A DNA stretch of 10,584 nt, taken from the NCBI GenBank assembly GCA_020355945.1, contig CP070627.1, positions 927,947 through 938,530 on the forward strand, read 5' to 3'. Below are positions 1 through 6,970 of the stretch, one piece after another. The notes under the pieces were generated by a model, which was not told the DNA's origin, did no database searches, and saw only the letters and a program-made list of their open reading frames with translations. How positions within the stretch are numbered: the first letter of the stretch is position 1; each line of letters begins with the position of its first letter. Origin of the DNA: Candidatus Aminicenantota bacterium. Its GTDB lineage: Bacteria; Acidobacteriota; Aminicenantia; UBA2199. The position numbers and the translations under genes were made by a program.

Positions 1-495
1 GATATATGGACACAGAAAGAAATGGAAATCCTGCCGGAAGATACCACGGGAACATTGTGGGAGCGGATGAGCCATGAAGGCGCTCCGTTTCTTATCGATA
101 CCATTAAAAAAATTATTGAAAAAAAAATCACCAAATACCCCCAGGACCACGAGAAAGCCACTTATGCCCCAATGGTGCAAAAAGAAGAAGGAAATATTGA
201 CTGGAAAAATCTAACCGCGCAGCAGACTTTCAATAAATTCAGGGCTTTTACCCCCTGGCCAGGCATATGCTTCTGCTCCCTGGGGAAAACCTTCAAACTC
301 ACAAAAATAAAGGTCTCTAACCTAACACATGATAGGCAGCCAGGTGATGTGCTGTCCTGGGATAAAAAGAGCCTCAAAGTATGCTGCGGCAATGGTTCCG
401 TGCTTGAGGTTCTCGAACTGCAGCCCCAGGGGAAAAAACCTATGACTCCCTACTGCTACTGCATGGGAAATGAACTACCCGAATGCCTGGTATGA
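1..495 (+). CDS. fmt: Methionyl-tRNA formyltransferase, C-terminal part (5' end outside window)
   Basis: The enzyme formylates the amino group of initiator Met-tRNA with 10-formyl-tetrahydrofolate in the cytoplasm, before translation initiation. The frame is open from base 1, so the true start and the catalytic N-terminal Rossmann domain lie to the left; the ATG at 22 is internal. Visible residues run from the end of the catalytic domain (GTLWERMSHEGAPFL, the helix typical of the family) into the C-terminal tRNA-binding domain, recognised by the pattern NIDWKNLTAQQTFNKFRAF followed by TPWPG. The stop TGA (493-495) directly abuts the rsmB ATG, matching the common fmt-rsmB gene order. The C-terminal domain is a little cysteine-rich (CFC, CC, CYC), which I do not regard as functional. 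The identification rests on family motifs seen here and on conserved gene order. Confidence 0.93.
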   Translation, partial: DIWTQKEMEILPEDTTGTLWERMSHEGAPFLIDTIKKIIEKKITKYPQDHEKATYAPMVQKEEGNIDWKNLTAQQTFNKFRAFTPWPGICFCSLGKTFKLTKIKVSNLTHDRQPGDVLSWDKKSLKVCCGNGSVLEVLELQPQGKKPMTPYCYCMGNELPECLV

Positions 496-1812
496 ATGGA
501 ATTTCTTAAACCCTCATTCCATGTTCTAAAAAAGTTTTACAGCGATCCAAAGAAAAATTTGAAGCTGATCCTATCCGGGGAACTGGACAAAATTAGTGAT
601 TTTAATAAACATCAAGCAATCACACGAACAGTTTATAACGTGGTGAGAAACGATCTGCTCCTGGAACACATCATTCAAAAACTATCCCAAAGAAAATTAA
701 AAAAAATCCAACCGGATGTGGTCCTGCTCCTAAAAATCGGTATCTACTTGCTGATATTTTCAAAATCTTACCCGGATTATGCCGTGGTTAATGAAGTGGT
801 TCATGCCGCCAAAGAAAAAACCAAAAGCTTTGTAAACGCACTCTTAAGAAATACAACTGCCAATAAAACCTCCATCATTAACAGCCTGAAAGATATCCGG
901 CAATTGAATATTACTTATTCCATTTCAACTGTATTGATGGATAATTTAAAGCTCATTTCCCATCACCTGGAAAAAGACCTGGATTATTTGAACCGGGAAC
1001 CCCGGTTCCATATCCGGGTAAACCCAAAGGATTCCAGTTATGTTGAAACAAAGCAAGTCCTGGAGGATCAGCAAATCCCTTTCAAGGAATTGGAAAAATT
1101 TCACACCTTTGAGATTAAAGAGAGCGGCCAGGTAATCAACCGGTTATTGGGTAAAAACCAGTTCTATTTCCAGAATACCGGCTCACAGGTTATTTCTATC
1201 ATTGCTTCCCGGTTTGCCCGCGAAACCGCATTGGACTGCTGTGCCGCACCAGGGACCAAATCCGTGACCCTAAGCCTGTTGAACCCCAATCTAACTGTTT
1301 ATGCCAATGACATCCATCCCCAACGGGCAAAATTGTTAAAGGATTTTCTATCCCGGTATGATTTATCCTCCATTAAACCCCTGGTCTCAGATATCAAACA
1401 TATTCACTTTAAAAAGGATTTTGATTTTATTATTGTGGATGCCCCCTGTACCTCCTCCGGTACAATAAGAAAAAACCCGGATTTGAAAATAAAAATTGAC
1501 AGTGATGGGGTAAACAAGAATGCCCAAAACCAATATAAAATGATGGAGTCAATAATAACCGGTTTTTCAAATTTTTCTTATATTCTTTATTCTGTTTGCT
1601 CTTTTATCAAAGAAGAGACCGAGGGAATAATGGAGAAATTGTTTAATAACCGCTTCATGGCGGACAGGTTTGAAATAGCTGATTTAATGCCCCTTTTGGA
1701 GGAATATGCTTTCACTTATAAAAAAGCCAATTATGGGTATTACCTGCTGCCTTCTTATACATTAAACAATGACTTATTTTATATATCTCTTTTAAAGACT
1801 CGTAGCTCTTGA
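496..1812 (+). CDS. rsmB: 16S rRNA (cytosine-C5) methyltransferase RsmB/Sun
   Basis: Transfers a methyl group from S-adenosylmethionine to a cytosine of 16S rRNA (C967 in E. coli numbering). The 438 residues match the usual family length. Residues 1 to about 130 form the NusB-like RNA-binding domain (PDYAVVNEVVHAAK, then FVNALLRNT). The methyltransferase domain carries the SAM-binding loop D247-CCAAPGTK, the acidic strand end ANDIHPQRA, the motif IV cysteine in DAPC (C318) and the catalytic motif VI cysteine in YSVCS (C368). Two small departures are seen: PGTK in place of the usual PGGK, and VC where TC is usual in motif VI. The key cysteines are kept, so the enzyme is probably active. There is no clear Shine-Dalgarno sequence; the start follows the fmt stop with zero spacing, so translation is probably coupled to fmt. 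Confidence 0.94.
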   Translation: MEFLKPSFHVLKKFYSDPKKNLKLILSGELDKISDFNKHQAITRTVYNVVRNDLLLEHIIQKLSQRKLKKIQPDVVLLLKIGIYLLIFSKSYPDYAVVNEVVHAAKEKTKSFVNALLRNTTANKTSIINSLKDIRQLNITYSISTVLMDNLKLISHHLEKDLDYLNREPRFHIRVNPKDSSYVETKQVLEDQQIPFKELEKFHTFEIKESGQVINRLLGKNQFYFQNTGSQVISIIASRFARETALDCCAAPGTKSVTLSLLNPNLTVYANDIHPQRAKLLKDFLSRYDLSSIKPLVSDIKHIHFKKDFDFIIVDAPCTSSGTIRKNPDLKIKIDSDGVNKNAQNQYKMMESIITGFSNFSYILYSVCSFIKEETEGIMEKLFNNRFMADRFEIADLMPLLEEYAFTYKKANYGYYLLPSYTLNNDLFYISLLKTRSS

Positions 1813-1830
1813 AAATTGCCGTCATTGTTT

Positions 1831-1858
1831 GGGATTTGGGATTTGTGATTGGGGATTT
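1831..1858. repeat. Four-unit 7-bp tandem repeat, GGGATTT type
   Basis: Units start at 1831, 1838, 1845 and 1852 and read GGGATTT, GGGATTT, GTGATTG, GGGATTT. Three units are identical and the third has two changes. The array fills most of the 48-bp gap between the convergent rsmB and lipoprotein genes. No stem-loop terminator is evident in that gap. Degenerate arrays of the complementary AAATCCC heptamer are, from memory, found between genes in other bacteria. Confidence 0.75.
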
Positions 1859-1860
1859 TT

Positions 1861-2250
1861 TCAGTATATATTGCCGCTTTGTAATCTAACTTCTACTTTC
1901 TCTTCTCCTCTATATGCGGTTACGGTTGTCTCGGCTTGAACCGGTGGGGTATAACCTACATGGCTAAAGGCAATGGTTACCACTTCGTTGAAATGCAGGT
2001 CTTCATCCAATTGCAGTGAAAATTCTCCAATAAGCCCATCTCCAAAGGTCAGTACGGTAACTCGCTCTCCATTGGTATGTCCACTGACTCTCAGTAAAAT
2101 AGAACCAAATCCATTCTCGTTGTGTTCCAGGAACCATTGGGCAGTAGAAATAATAAGGGTCAACTCATTGGAAGATGTTTTACATCCTACATTTAAGAAA
2201 AGCCCTATCACAATCAATGCGATTATTAAAGCGAATATTTTCCCTCGCAT
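1861..2250 (-). CDS. Small putative lipoprotein, unknown function
   Basis: Encodes 129 residues. I chose the ATG at 2250 because a GGAGG ribosome-binding site lies 7 bases upstream and because the protein then begins with a classic type II signal: MRGK, a hydrophobic core, and lipobox L-N-V-G-C with the lipidated cysteine at residue 23. A longer in-frame reading starts at 2304 but adds a basic stretch before the signal, so it is unlikely. The mature part (about 106 residues) has alternating hydrophobic and polar strands (ILLRVSGHTNGERVTVLTFG, TVTAYRGEEKVEVRL) that suggest a small beta-sandwich, perhaps Ig-like. I recognise no named family. Predicted location is a membrane-anchored envelope protein. 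It stands alone, convergent to rsmB, with a sigma-54-like promoter upstream. Confidence 0.75.
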   Translation of the reverse strand: MRGKIFALIIALIVIGLFLNVGCKTSSNELTLIISTAQWFLEHNENGFGSILLRVSGHTNGERVTVLTFGDGLIGEFSLQLDEDLHFNEVVTIAFSHVGYTPPVQAETTVTAYRGEEKVEVRLQSGNIY

Positions 2251-2314
2251 TGAATACCTCCGTTTATATTGATAACATATTTTTTCATTTTTTAATACCA
2301 CCATTTTTTATAAA

Positions 2315-2330
2315 GCAATTCCGATGCCAA
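2315..2330 (-). promoter_or_regulatory. Sigma-54-like (-24/-12) promoter for the small lipoprotein gene
   Basis: On the minus strand the sequence reads TTGGCAT, four bases, TTGC. The GG and GC pairs are separated by exactly 10 bases, as in the sigma-54 consensus TGGCAC-N5-TTGC. The only core difference is T for the final C of TGGCAC. Transcription would start near 2303, leaving a leader of about 50 bases. No enhancer-binding regulator or its site is visible in the window. A weak sigma-70 alternative in the same place is TTGCTT-17-TTAAAA. Confidence 0.45.
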
Positions 2331-2381
2331 CTTTTTAGCATAAAAATGTCCTTATTTTAACACCCCATAGCGAGGGTTAGG

Positions 2382-2395
2382 AAGCCTTCAGGCTT
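2382..2395. other. Small perfect hairpin at the 3' end of the FG-GAP gene
   Basis: AAGCC, loop TTCA, GGCTT: a 5-bp perfect stem that overlaps the stop codon of the FG-GAP gene remnant by two bases. No T-run follows on the minus strand, so it is a weak candidate for a rho-independent terminator. It could instead be one of the small dispersed hairpins of this region (compare 9424-9457). Confidence 0.35.
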
Positions 2396-3206
2396 AATCA
2401 GAAGCTTTTGTGGATAGTGGCGGGATTACAATTTTTTTACCGGTTCTTCCGGTTTCACTTTTAGTGATGAATACCAGGTGGTACTTCCCGAAAGAGGCGG
2501 GTCCGGGCTGCCAATAAAAAATACCTTTTTTTCTATCCATTGAAGCACCAGGAGGCAGCGGCCGTAATTGACTGTTTACTTTCATGTAACCGCTGTAAGA
2601 ACGTACAGGCGGCTGACTCAAATCAAGCACTATCCGCTCATCTTGAGGGATAGAAATATAAATCATCCCGTTTTGATGGGCAGTGATGATTTTGGGATCT
2701 TCGCCTTGTTTATAACCGGTTCTTATTTTTATCGGTGTGGAACGGTCCAATGGGATTTTTTCTCCAATACTGCTGCCGGTTGAGTTCAATTGGCTTGTAT
2801 TATTAGCTGCCGGGTTATTGTACCCGTAATTCTGTAAAGTAAAATAACGGCTGCCTATACCATCGGTATTGCCGGCATTATCCGTTGCTACCCATTGAAT
2901 GGTATGCAGCCCGGTTTCGTAGACATCGGTATCAAAATCATGAAGTGCCATTGCACCTTCACTATTGGCATAACCGGGGAAAAGCGTGGCTATATCCAAT
3001 CTATAAATATTATATTGAACATTCCCGATTTTTTGACCATCTATATAAACCCTAATGGTTGATCCGTCAATGGGGATTTTGTTGGGCATTGGTGTAAGGG
3101 TCCATCCCTGGTTCCTGAAATTGCTGCCGTTGGCTTCACCGCCCTGGCCAGGTGTATCAATGGCGCCAAAGGGGTTGGCATCGCTCTGCCAGGCATAGAT
3201 TTTCAT
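2394..3206 (-). CDS. C-terminal fragment: extracellular beta-rich module
   Basis: 270 residues. The ATG at 3206 overlaps the preceding stop as ATGA, but there is no ribosome-binding site, and matching sequence continues upstream in this frame to about 3266, so it is the tail of the broken gene. The first half has IDGSTIRVYIDGQKIG, LFPGYANSEGAM and GLHTIQWVATDNAGNTDGIG, a pattern like Ig/cadherin-type extracellular domains in which a chain of acidic and asparagine residues binds calcium. Near the C-terminus MDRKKGIFYWQPGPASFGKY resembles the putative-Ig (He_PIG-like) strand pattern. No sorting signal is recognised at the end. Confidence 0.5.
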   Translation of the reverse strand: MKIYAWQSDANPFGAIDTPGQGGEANGSNFRNQGWTLTPMPNKIPIDGSTIRVYIDGQKIGNVQYNIYRLDIATLFPGYANSEGAMALHDFDTDVYETGLHTIQWVATDNAGNTDGIGSRYFTLQNYGYNNPAANNTSQLNSTGSSIGEKIPLDRSTPIKIRTGYKQGEDPKIITAHQNGMIYISIPQDERIVLDLSQPPVRSYSGYMKVNSQLRPLPPGASMDRKKGIFYWQPGPASFGKYHLVFITKSETGRTGKKIVIPPLSTKASD

Positions 3207-3949
3207 GGTGACATAAACGATTTGTGGTGAGTTGGAAGCATCGGCAGCGGTAAATTTGACCGCACCGGTATATCAACACCGTCGTCAGTTATAGAGAATT
3301 TCCCACTATGCGCTTCCAGCCCACCGGCGCTGTTGGTAACTCGAACAATGCAATTATAAGAACCCCAACTGATACCAACAGATGAATTCACGTTATAACT
3401 GCTTCCATCAGCGGGATACTTAACAATAAGACCAGGGGTCTGATCCCACCCGTAACTAATAATTAAATAATATCCACCACTAGCCAATACATCCGCATAA
3501 CCATCACTATTAATGTCCCCAAAATTCAAACCCTTATACCAACTGGCATACGGGATGCCATAAAGTTCTTCATTATCCAATATGTCTGTAACAGTGTTTT
3601 GAAGCAGGAGCCCAAACAAGGTCCACCCGTTGTGTAAAACAATCACATCATCCCACCCATCACGATTGGCATCCCCTGCTAAAATATGACCTGGGATATC
3701 ATAAACCGGGTAGGGGACTGCTGCGTCTAAAGTTCCTCCAAAATTTTGCGTAAGGACACTAACAAAGGAAGATGGCTTATTCCCTCCATATGACACTACC
3801 ACATCATTCAAAGTATCACCATTTAAATTACCAATTGCGAGATCCGCTGGAAAACCTCCGGCATCATAATTATTTGGAGTAAAAGTACCGTCAGCATTTT
3901 GAATCAGGACCCGGATATTATTACCGGCGCCATCAGACATCGCAATCAC
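3203..3949 (-). CDS. Middle fragment: FG-GAP/VCBS repeats
   Basis: The longest reading between the TAA and the frameshift. The ATG at 3949 is only a methionine inside the old gene; no ribosome-binding site precedes it and the same frame is open back to 4015. Repeat motifs seen are GNLNGDTLNDVVVS, AGDANRDGWDDVIVL and GDINSDGYADVLASGG, each of DxNxDGxxD type, spaced about 50 to 60 residues. A degenerate repeat (NVGGDNSLDIVIA) spans the lost junction. The last 22 or so residues after DGVDIP are out-of-frame translation and not part of the ancestral protein. Confidence 0.5.
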   Translation of the reverse strand: MIAMSDGAGNNIRVLIQNADGTFTPNNYDAGGFPADLAIGNLNGDTLNDVVVSYGGNKPSSFVSVLTQNFGGTLDAAVPYPVYDIPGHILAGDANRDGWDDVIVLHNGWTLFGLLLQNTVTDILDNEELYGIPYASWYKGLNFGDINSDGYADVLASGGYYLIISYGWDQTPGLIVKYPADGSSYNVNSSVGISWGSYNCIVRVTNSAGGLEAHSGKFSITDDGVDIPVRSNLPLPMLPTHHKSFMSP

Positions 3950-4015
3950 AATATCTAACGAATTATCACCGCCTACATTACCAATTTCAAATCTAGAACC
4001 GCTATCTGAAGTAGA

Positions 4016-4369
4016 TTATATAACCACAGGATCCGCCAGGTTGCCAAAATCATCTTGCAGCAATACTTCAACATAGTGTTGGGACCCCTCTGTACTAATG
4101 ACAACAATATCTGTGTTCCCATCACTATTTATATCTGCGGATCTAACTGATTTTGCAGAATACGTGGTGGGAATATAATCTAATGGATCAAGTGTCTTGT
4201 TGGGATCGGAGGTATTTTGATAAAAAACAGCAATTTCATGAGCAAAAGCCTGCCCTAATTGGTAGGTTTTATAAGGCAAGAACCACCCGTCACTCTGTGC
4301 GAATGCGCTGTAAGGCAGGAATATATAAAAACTAAACAGCACGATTAGTGCGAGCCATATTTTTTTCAT
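4016..4369 (-). CDS. N-terminal fragment: signal peptide and first FG-GAP repeat
   Basis: 117 residues up to the in-frame TAA. The start is well supported: AAGGAGGT lies 6 bases before ATG at 4369. MKKIW, a hydrophobic core and the AFA-Q cleavage site form a Sec type I signal peptide (residues 1 to about 24). One FG-GAP calcium motif is present, ADINSDGNTDIVVIS. If translation really stops here, the product would be a short secreted protein with a single repeat, which is unlikely to fold as a propeller. Confidence 0.6.
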   Translation of the reverse strand: MKKIWLALIVLFSFYIFLPYSAFAQSDGWFLPYKTYQLGQAFAHEIAVFYQNTSDPNKTLDPLDYIPTTYSAKSVRSADINSDGNTDIVVISTEGSQHYVEVLLQDDFGNLADPVVI

Positions 4370-4530
4370 CTTGCACCTCCTTGAATGTTGTAAAGATTTT
4401 TATGAAGATTGGCAGGGTTATAACGGCAATTTTTGAAATTTCTGTAATTTTTTTTCCCATAAAATTTAAACCACCAGCCAAAAAATCGCTAATTAGCTTC
4501 ATATAACTGGTTCTCCATTTCATCCCTATT

Positions 4531-4559
4531 TTTATACCTCATAATTCCCAAAAAGTCAA
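4531..4559 (-). promoter_or_regulatory. Sigma-70-like promoter of the FG-GAP gene
   Basis: On the minus strand TTGACT (4559-4554), a 17-base spacer and TATAAA (4536-4531). Transcription would begin near 4524, leaving a leader of about 155 bases before the ATG at 4369. The rest of the gap from 4370 to 4598 shows nothing else that I can name; a 63-codon ORF (4523-4332) lies in the leader but lacks a ribosome-binding site. Confidence 0.5.
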
Positions 4560-4598
4560 TCAACCTGTGCCCCGGCAGCCAGGTCCATCGGCGCGTGG

Positions 4599-5678
4599 CT
4601 AAAATGAATGCCCACAGCGTATACCCCTGGGGTTGAAACATTTATTACATGATATGCAGGATGCTTTCTCTATTTCATTGTCTTTAAATTTCAAAAGTAA
4701 ATCCGGCTCTCTTATAAATGGCCGGCAAAGACTGATTAAATCCACATCACCTGGACGTAATGTTTGTTCGATAAATTCCAGGGTCCTATATCCACCCACC
4801 GATGCCGTGGGTATCCCAACTTCTTTTCCAATCTCCCTGGCATGGTCCCGCAAATATCCTTCTTGATCAATAGTGGTAATGTCCTTTCTAACTGCATCCA
4901 ACCTGGATCCTGCCATGCCCCCGGAAATTTCAATGAAATCAAGACCTGCATCTTCTAAACGTTTTGCTGACTCAATTGCCTGTTTAAGGGTGAGCCCTCC
5001 CTCTATAAAATCTTCTCCATTCAGTTTTGCTGAAATAATAAATTTATCATTTACTATTTCTTTAATTCCCTTAATGATCTCCACAGTGATACGGGTTCTT
5101 TTTTCCTGGTTTCCGCCGTAATCATCGGTTCTTCGATTGGTATAGGGGGAGAGAAACTGACTCAAAAGGTACCCGTGAGCCACATGAAGCTGGATACCGT
5201 GAAAACCGGCTTGTTCTGCCCGGGCCGCTGCTTTGATAAAGGCGTCAATGACTTGCTTAATTTGTGTTTCGGTCATTTCCAGGGGCCTGGTTTTGTATTT
5301 TGATTCTTCAGGTACAGGCGAAGGGGCCCAGACCGGGCCGGGATTACCTTGGGGACGAACCTGCCTGCCGCCGTGAACGATTTGCATAAGAAATATGGAA
5401 TCCGAATCTCTGAACACTTTTGTAACTTCTTTCCACAAGGGAATCAGATCATCGGAATAAATCCCCGCCTGTCCGGGGGTTGACTTTCCATTGGGCATCA
5501 CATAAGCAAACCCGGTTATAATCATGCCGATGTTTCCCTTTGCTAATTTTTTATACAGCTCTAAAAATCTCTTGCCGGGTCTACCATCATTATCTGCCAG
5601 GTATTCGCATGTTGCCGACCGCACAAAACGGTTGATGGTCTGAAATTTTTCTAAGGATAGGGGTTGAAAACTTATCAT
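4599..5678 (-). CDS. Old yellow enzyme family NADH:flavin oxidoreductase
   Basis: A 359-residue FMN-dependent TIM-barrel ene-reductase-type enzyme, cytoplasmic, expected to take electrons from NAD(P)H and reduce an activated C=C bond or related substrate. Family marks: LMQIVHGGRQ (residues 97-106; glutamine 99 and histidine 102 in the flavin/substrate region), HVAHGYLLSQFLSPYTNRR (165-183) followed by TDDYGG, the strongest OYE signature, and the FMN-phosphate strand LISLCRPFIREPDLL near 314-328. The C-terminus holds four cysteines, C341, C344, C347 and C355 (CISCNKC), like the iron-sulfur motif of 2,4-dienoyl-CoA-reductase-type members, but the long second half of those proteins is absent. 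The true substrate cannot be told. AGGA lies 9 bases upstream of the ATG. The gene is alone with its own promoter. Confidence 0.9.
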   Translation of the reverse strand: MISFQPLSLEKFQTINRFVRSATCEYLADNDGRPGKRFLELYKKLAKGNIGMIITGFAYVMPNGKSTPGQAGIYSDDLIPLWKEVTKVFRDSDSIFLMQIVHGGRQVRPQGNPGPVWAPSPVPEESKYKTRPLEMTETQIKQVIDAFIKAAARAEQAGFHGIQLHVAHGYLLSQFLSPYTNRRTDDYGGNQEKRTRITVEIIKGIKEIVNDKFIISAKLNGEDFIEGGLTLKQAIESAKRLEDAGLDFIEISGGMAGSRLDAVRKDITTIDQEGYLRDHAREIGKEVGIPTASVGGYRTLEFIEQTLRPGDVDLISLCRPFIREPDLLLKFKDNEIEKASCISCNKCFNPRGIRCGHSF

Positions 5679-5708
5679 TAATTTATTCCTTATCCAGCTT
5701 AAAATTAT

Positions 5709-5737
5709 TTAATAGCACAAATGGAAGAAAATTTCAA
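5709..5737 (-). promoter_or_regulatory. Sigma-70-like promoter of the flavin oxidoreductase gene
   Basis: TTGAAA (5737-5732), 17 bases, TATTAA (5714-5709) on the minus strand, giving a leader of roughly 25 bases. The same layout (TTGAAA-17-TATTAT) precedes the gene at 9685, and in both places a copy of the 37-bp repeat lies 35 to 39 bases further upstream. Confidence 0.55.
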
Positions 5738-5772
5738 CAACAAATAAATAAAAACCTACCGGAGTACCCGAG

Positions 5773-5809
5773 GGTTACCTAATCGTAAAATCTTGCCATT
5801 TTCTGGCTG
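5773..5809 (-). repeat. 37-bp dispersed repeat, copy A
   Basis: On the minus strand this begins with a hairpin core GCCA-GAAAA-TGGC, then GATTTTA, two variable bases, and ATTAGGTAACC. It matches 9560-9596 (plus strand) at 33 of 37 positions by direct reading, with changes at positions 2, 17, 25 and 26 only; similarity stops sharply on both sides. It lies between the acetamidase stop and the oxidoreductase promoter. The hairpin followed by ATTTT could act as an acetamidase terminator, but copy B has no gene upstream on its strand. Confidence 0.8.
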
Positions 5810-5837
5810 CCCGGGCTGGGGTCAGGTGATTTATTTA

Positions 5838-5852
5838 CCCCATGCCATGGGG
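5838..5852. terminator. Perfect hairpin after the acetamidase gene
   Basis: CCCCAT, loop GCC, ATGGGG, a 6-bp perfect stem four bases past the acetamidase stop codon. On the minus strand the stem is followed by TAAATAAAT rather than a pure T-run, so termination would be weak or would need a factor. Confidence 0.4.
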
Positions 5853-5855
5853 CTT

Positions 5856-6884
5856 TTAATTAAAGATTTTTTTCGAGATATGCACACTGACCAGCATATG
5901 GGGGGCATCTACTACCTCTGCAATTTTGAGGTCTCCGGCCAGGGAACATAACACGTAAGCCTCAGTGCGATCGAGCCCATGTTCTGCTTCGAGATAGTCC
6001 ACCATGTAGTGCAGTGCTTTTTTGGCGGCCTCATCCAGGGTGGTGGCAAAGGCTGTCACTGCATAATAAGTGTCGGTCTCATACTGGGGTTCCCGGAGAT
6101 ATGGTTTCCCTTTGATAACGTTTACTTCATAGATGATTCGCATAGGAGATTCCACAGCGGTTCCGCAGACTTCACCTGCACCCTGTACGGAATGACAATC
6201 ACCGATCGAAAAAAGCGCGCCTTCAACAAAAACAGGAAAATAGACCGTGGTTCCTTCTGTCAGATGTGGGTCATCCATATTGCCGCCATTGGCACGGGGT
6301 GGAATCGTTGACAGCATCTCATCAGTATCCGGGGCCACTCCCATTACACCGGGGAAAGGCTTTAAGGGAATTGTGATTTTATCGGAAAAACGGATGGTTT
6401 TAGTATCTTTTCCCAGTTTAAAGGTCCTGAGATAGGGTTCTTTGAATTCATCGGCAAGCAGTCCGAATCCTGGAAAAACGCCCACCCAACCCCAGTCGCC
6501 GATTTCAATCTTGTGAAGAGTAACGGCCAGGACGTCACCGGGCTGCGCTCCTTCCACGTAAACAGGACCGGTGAGCGGATGAATCGGATCAAAACTAATT
6601 TTAGTCAAATCCTCGACACTGGAATCAAGTTTCAACTGTTTGTCGGAAGCCTCTTCGGTTTCTGCTTCAATAACAGCGCCAGAGGGAACTTTCAGCACCG
6701 GTGCAATTTTTTTGCTGAACTTGTTATGGGTCTGGTTTCTTTTAAGAAAATATTGGGCTTTCGGAGTGTTGACAACGTTTTTGCTTTCCTTTTCCTGGTC
6801 TTGCCCCGTACAACCCCATAAAAACAACATGACCAAAGTAAAAATAAAGATAATTTGAATCGAAGTAAAACGAGTGGTTTTCAT
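5856..6884 (-). CDS. Acetamidase/formamidase family (FmdA/AmdA) lipoprotein
   Basis: Members hydrolyse formamide or acetamide to the acid and ammonia. This 342-residue protein has the family signatures NGGNMD (199-204), GDCHSVQGAGEVCG (228-241, metal and substrate site) and AVES (243-246), plus the early stretch in which PVLKVPSG is followed by a conserved ET. Unlike the classical cytoplasmic enzyme it starts with a lipoprotein signal: hydrophobic residues 6 to 22, then L-W-G-C with the cysteine at 25, so it should be anchored outside the cytoplasmic membrane. Aspartate after lipid cysteine is absent (threonine follows), which favours outer-membrane sorting if the Lol rule applies. A GGAGG site lies 6 bases before the ATG and a strong promoter precedes it. 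Substrate is uncertain; an extracytoplasmic amide is the inference. Confidence 0.88.
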   Translation of the reverse strand: MKTTRFTSIQIIFIFTLVMLFLWGCTGQDQEKESKNVVNTPKAQYFLKRNQTHNKFSKKIAPVLKVPSGAVIEAETEEASDKQLKLDSSVEDLTKISFDPIHPLTGPVYVEGAQPGDVLAVTLHKIEIGDWGWVGVFPGFGLLADEFKEPYLRTFKLGKDTKTIRFSDKITIPLKPFPGVMGVAPDTDEMLSTIPPRANGGNMDDPHLTEGTTVYFPVFVEGALFSIGDCHSVQGAGEVCGTAVESPMRIIYEVNVIKGKPYLREPQYETDTYYAVTAFATTLDEAAKKALHYMVDYLEAEHGLDRTEAYVLCSLAGDLKIAEVVDAPHMLVSVHISKKIFN

Positions 6885-6903
6885 TTTTCGCCTCCTAAAG
6901 CAT

Positions 6904-6932
6904 ATTATATTTGAAAATTAATCCTTAATCAA
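6904..6932 (-). promoter_or_regulatory. Sigma-70 promoter of the acetamidase-family gene
   Basis: TTGATT (6932-6927), a 17-base spacer and a consensus TATAAT (6909-6904) on the minus strand. The predicted start near 6897 leaves a very short leader that barely contains the GGAGG ribosome-binding site (6895-6891). Confidence 0.6.
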
Positions 6933-6970
6933 TACCATACTTTTTCCTGGAACCACCGCATAATTTTAGC

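Larger units (their letters stand above)
2394..4369 (-). pseudogene. Secreted FG-GAP/VCBS-repeat protein, interrupted by in-frame TAA and a frameshift
   Basis: Read as one gene, this is about 658 codons: signal peptide, calcium-binding FG-GAP/VCBS beta-propeller-type repeats, then an extracellular C-terminal beta module. Two lesions are visible. First, a TAA at 4016-4018 stands in frame; reading on gives STSDSGSRFEIGNVGGDN with no further break until 3203. Second, near 3265-3268 the frame must shift by one base: ITDDGVDIP then continues as GAVKFTAADASNSPQIVYV and joins directly to the ORF at 3206. The simplest cause is loss of one C from CCCGGT. Neither site resembles a known recoding signal. 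The gene has a strong ribosome-binding site and a promoter, so decay may be recent. Sequencing error or, less likely, readthrough could also explain it. The role is unknown; FG-GAP proteins are typically surface or adhesion proteins. Confidence 0.8.

Noticed and set aside
2251..2304. 18-residue N-terminal extension of the small lipoprotein
   Set aside because: The internal ATG at 2250 has a well-spaced GGAGG and begins a textbook lipoprotein signal, which the extension would bury.
3203..3206. ATGA overlap as evidence that two separate coupled genes lie at 2394-3949
   Set aside because: Protein-like sequence continues across the junction only if the frame shifts by one base near 3267, and no ribosome-binding site precedes the second ATG; one broken gene explains the data better.
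4332..4523. 63-codon minus-strand ORF in the leader of the FG-GAP gene, beginning right at the predicted transcript start
   Set aside because: It has no ribosome-binding site, overlaps the signal-peptide start in another frame, and its last part is out-of-frame translation of that gene. A leaderless peptide cannot be excluded but is not supported.
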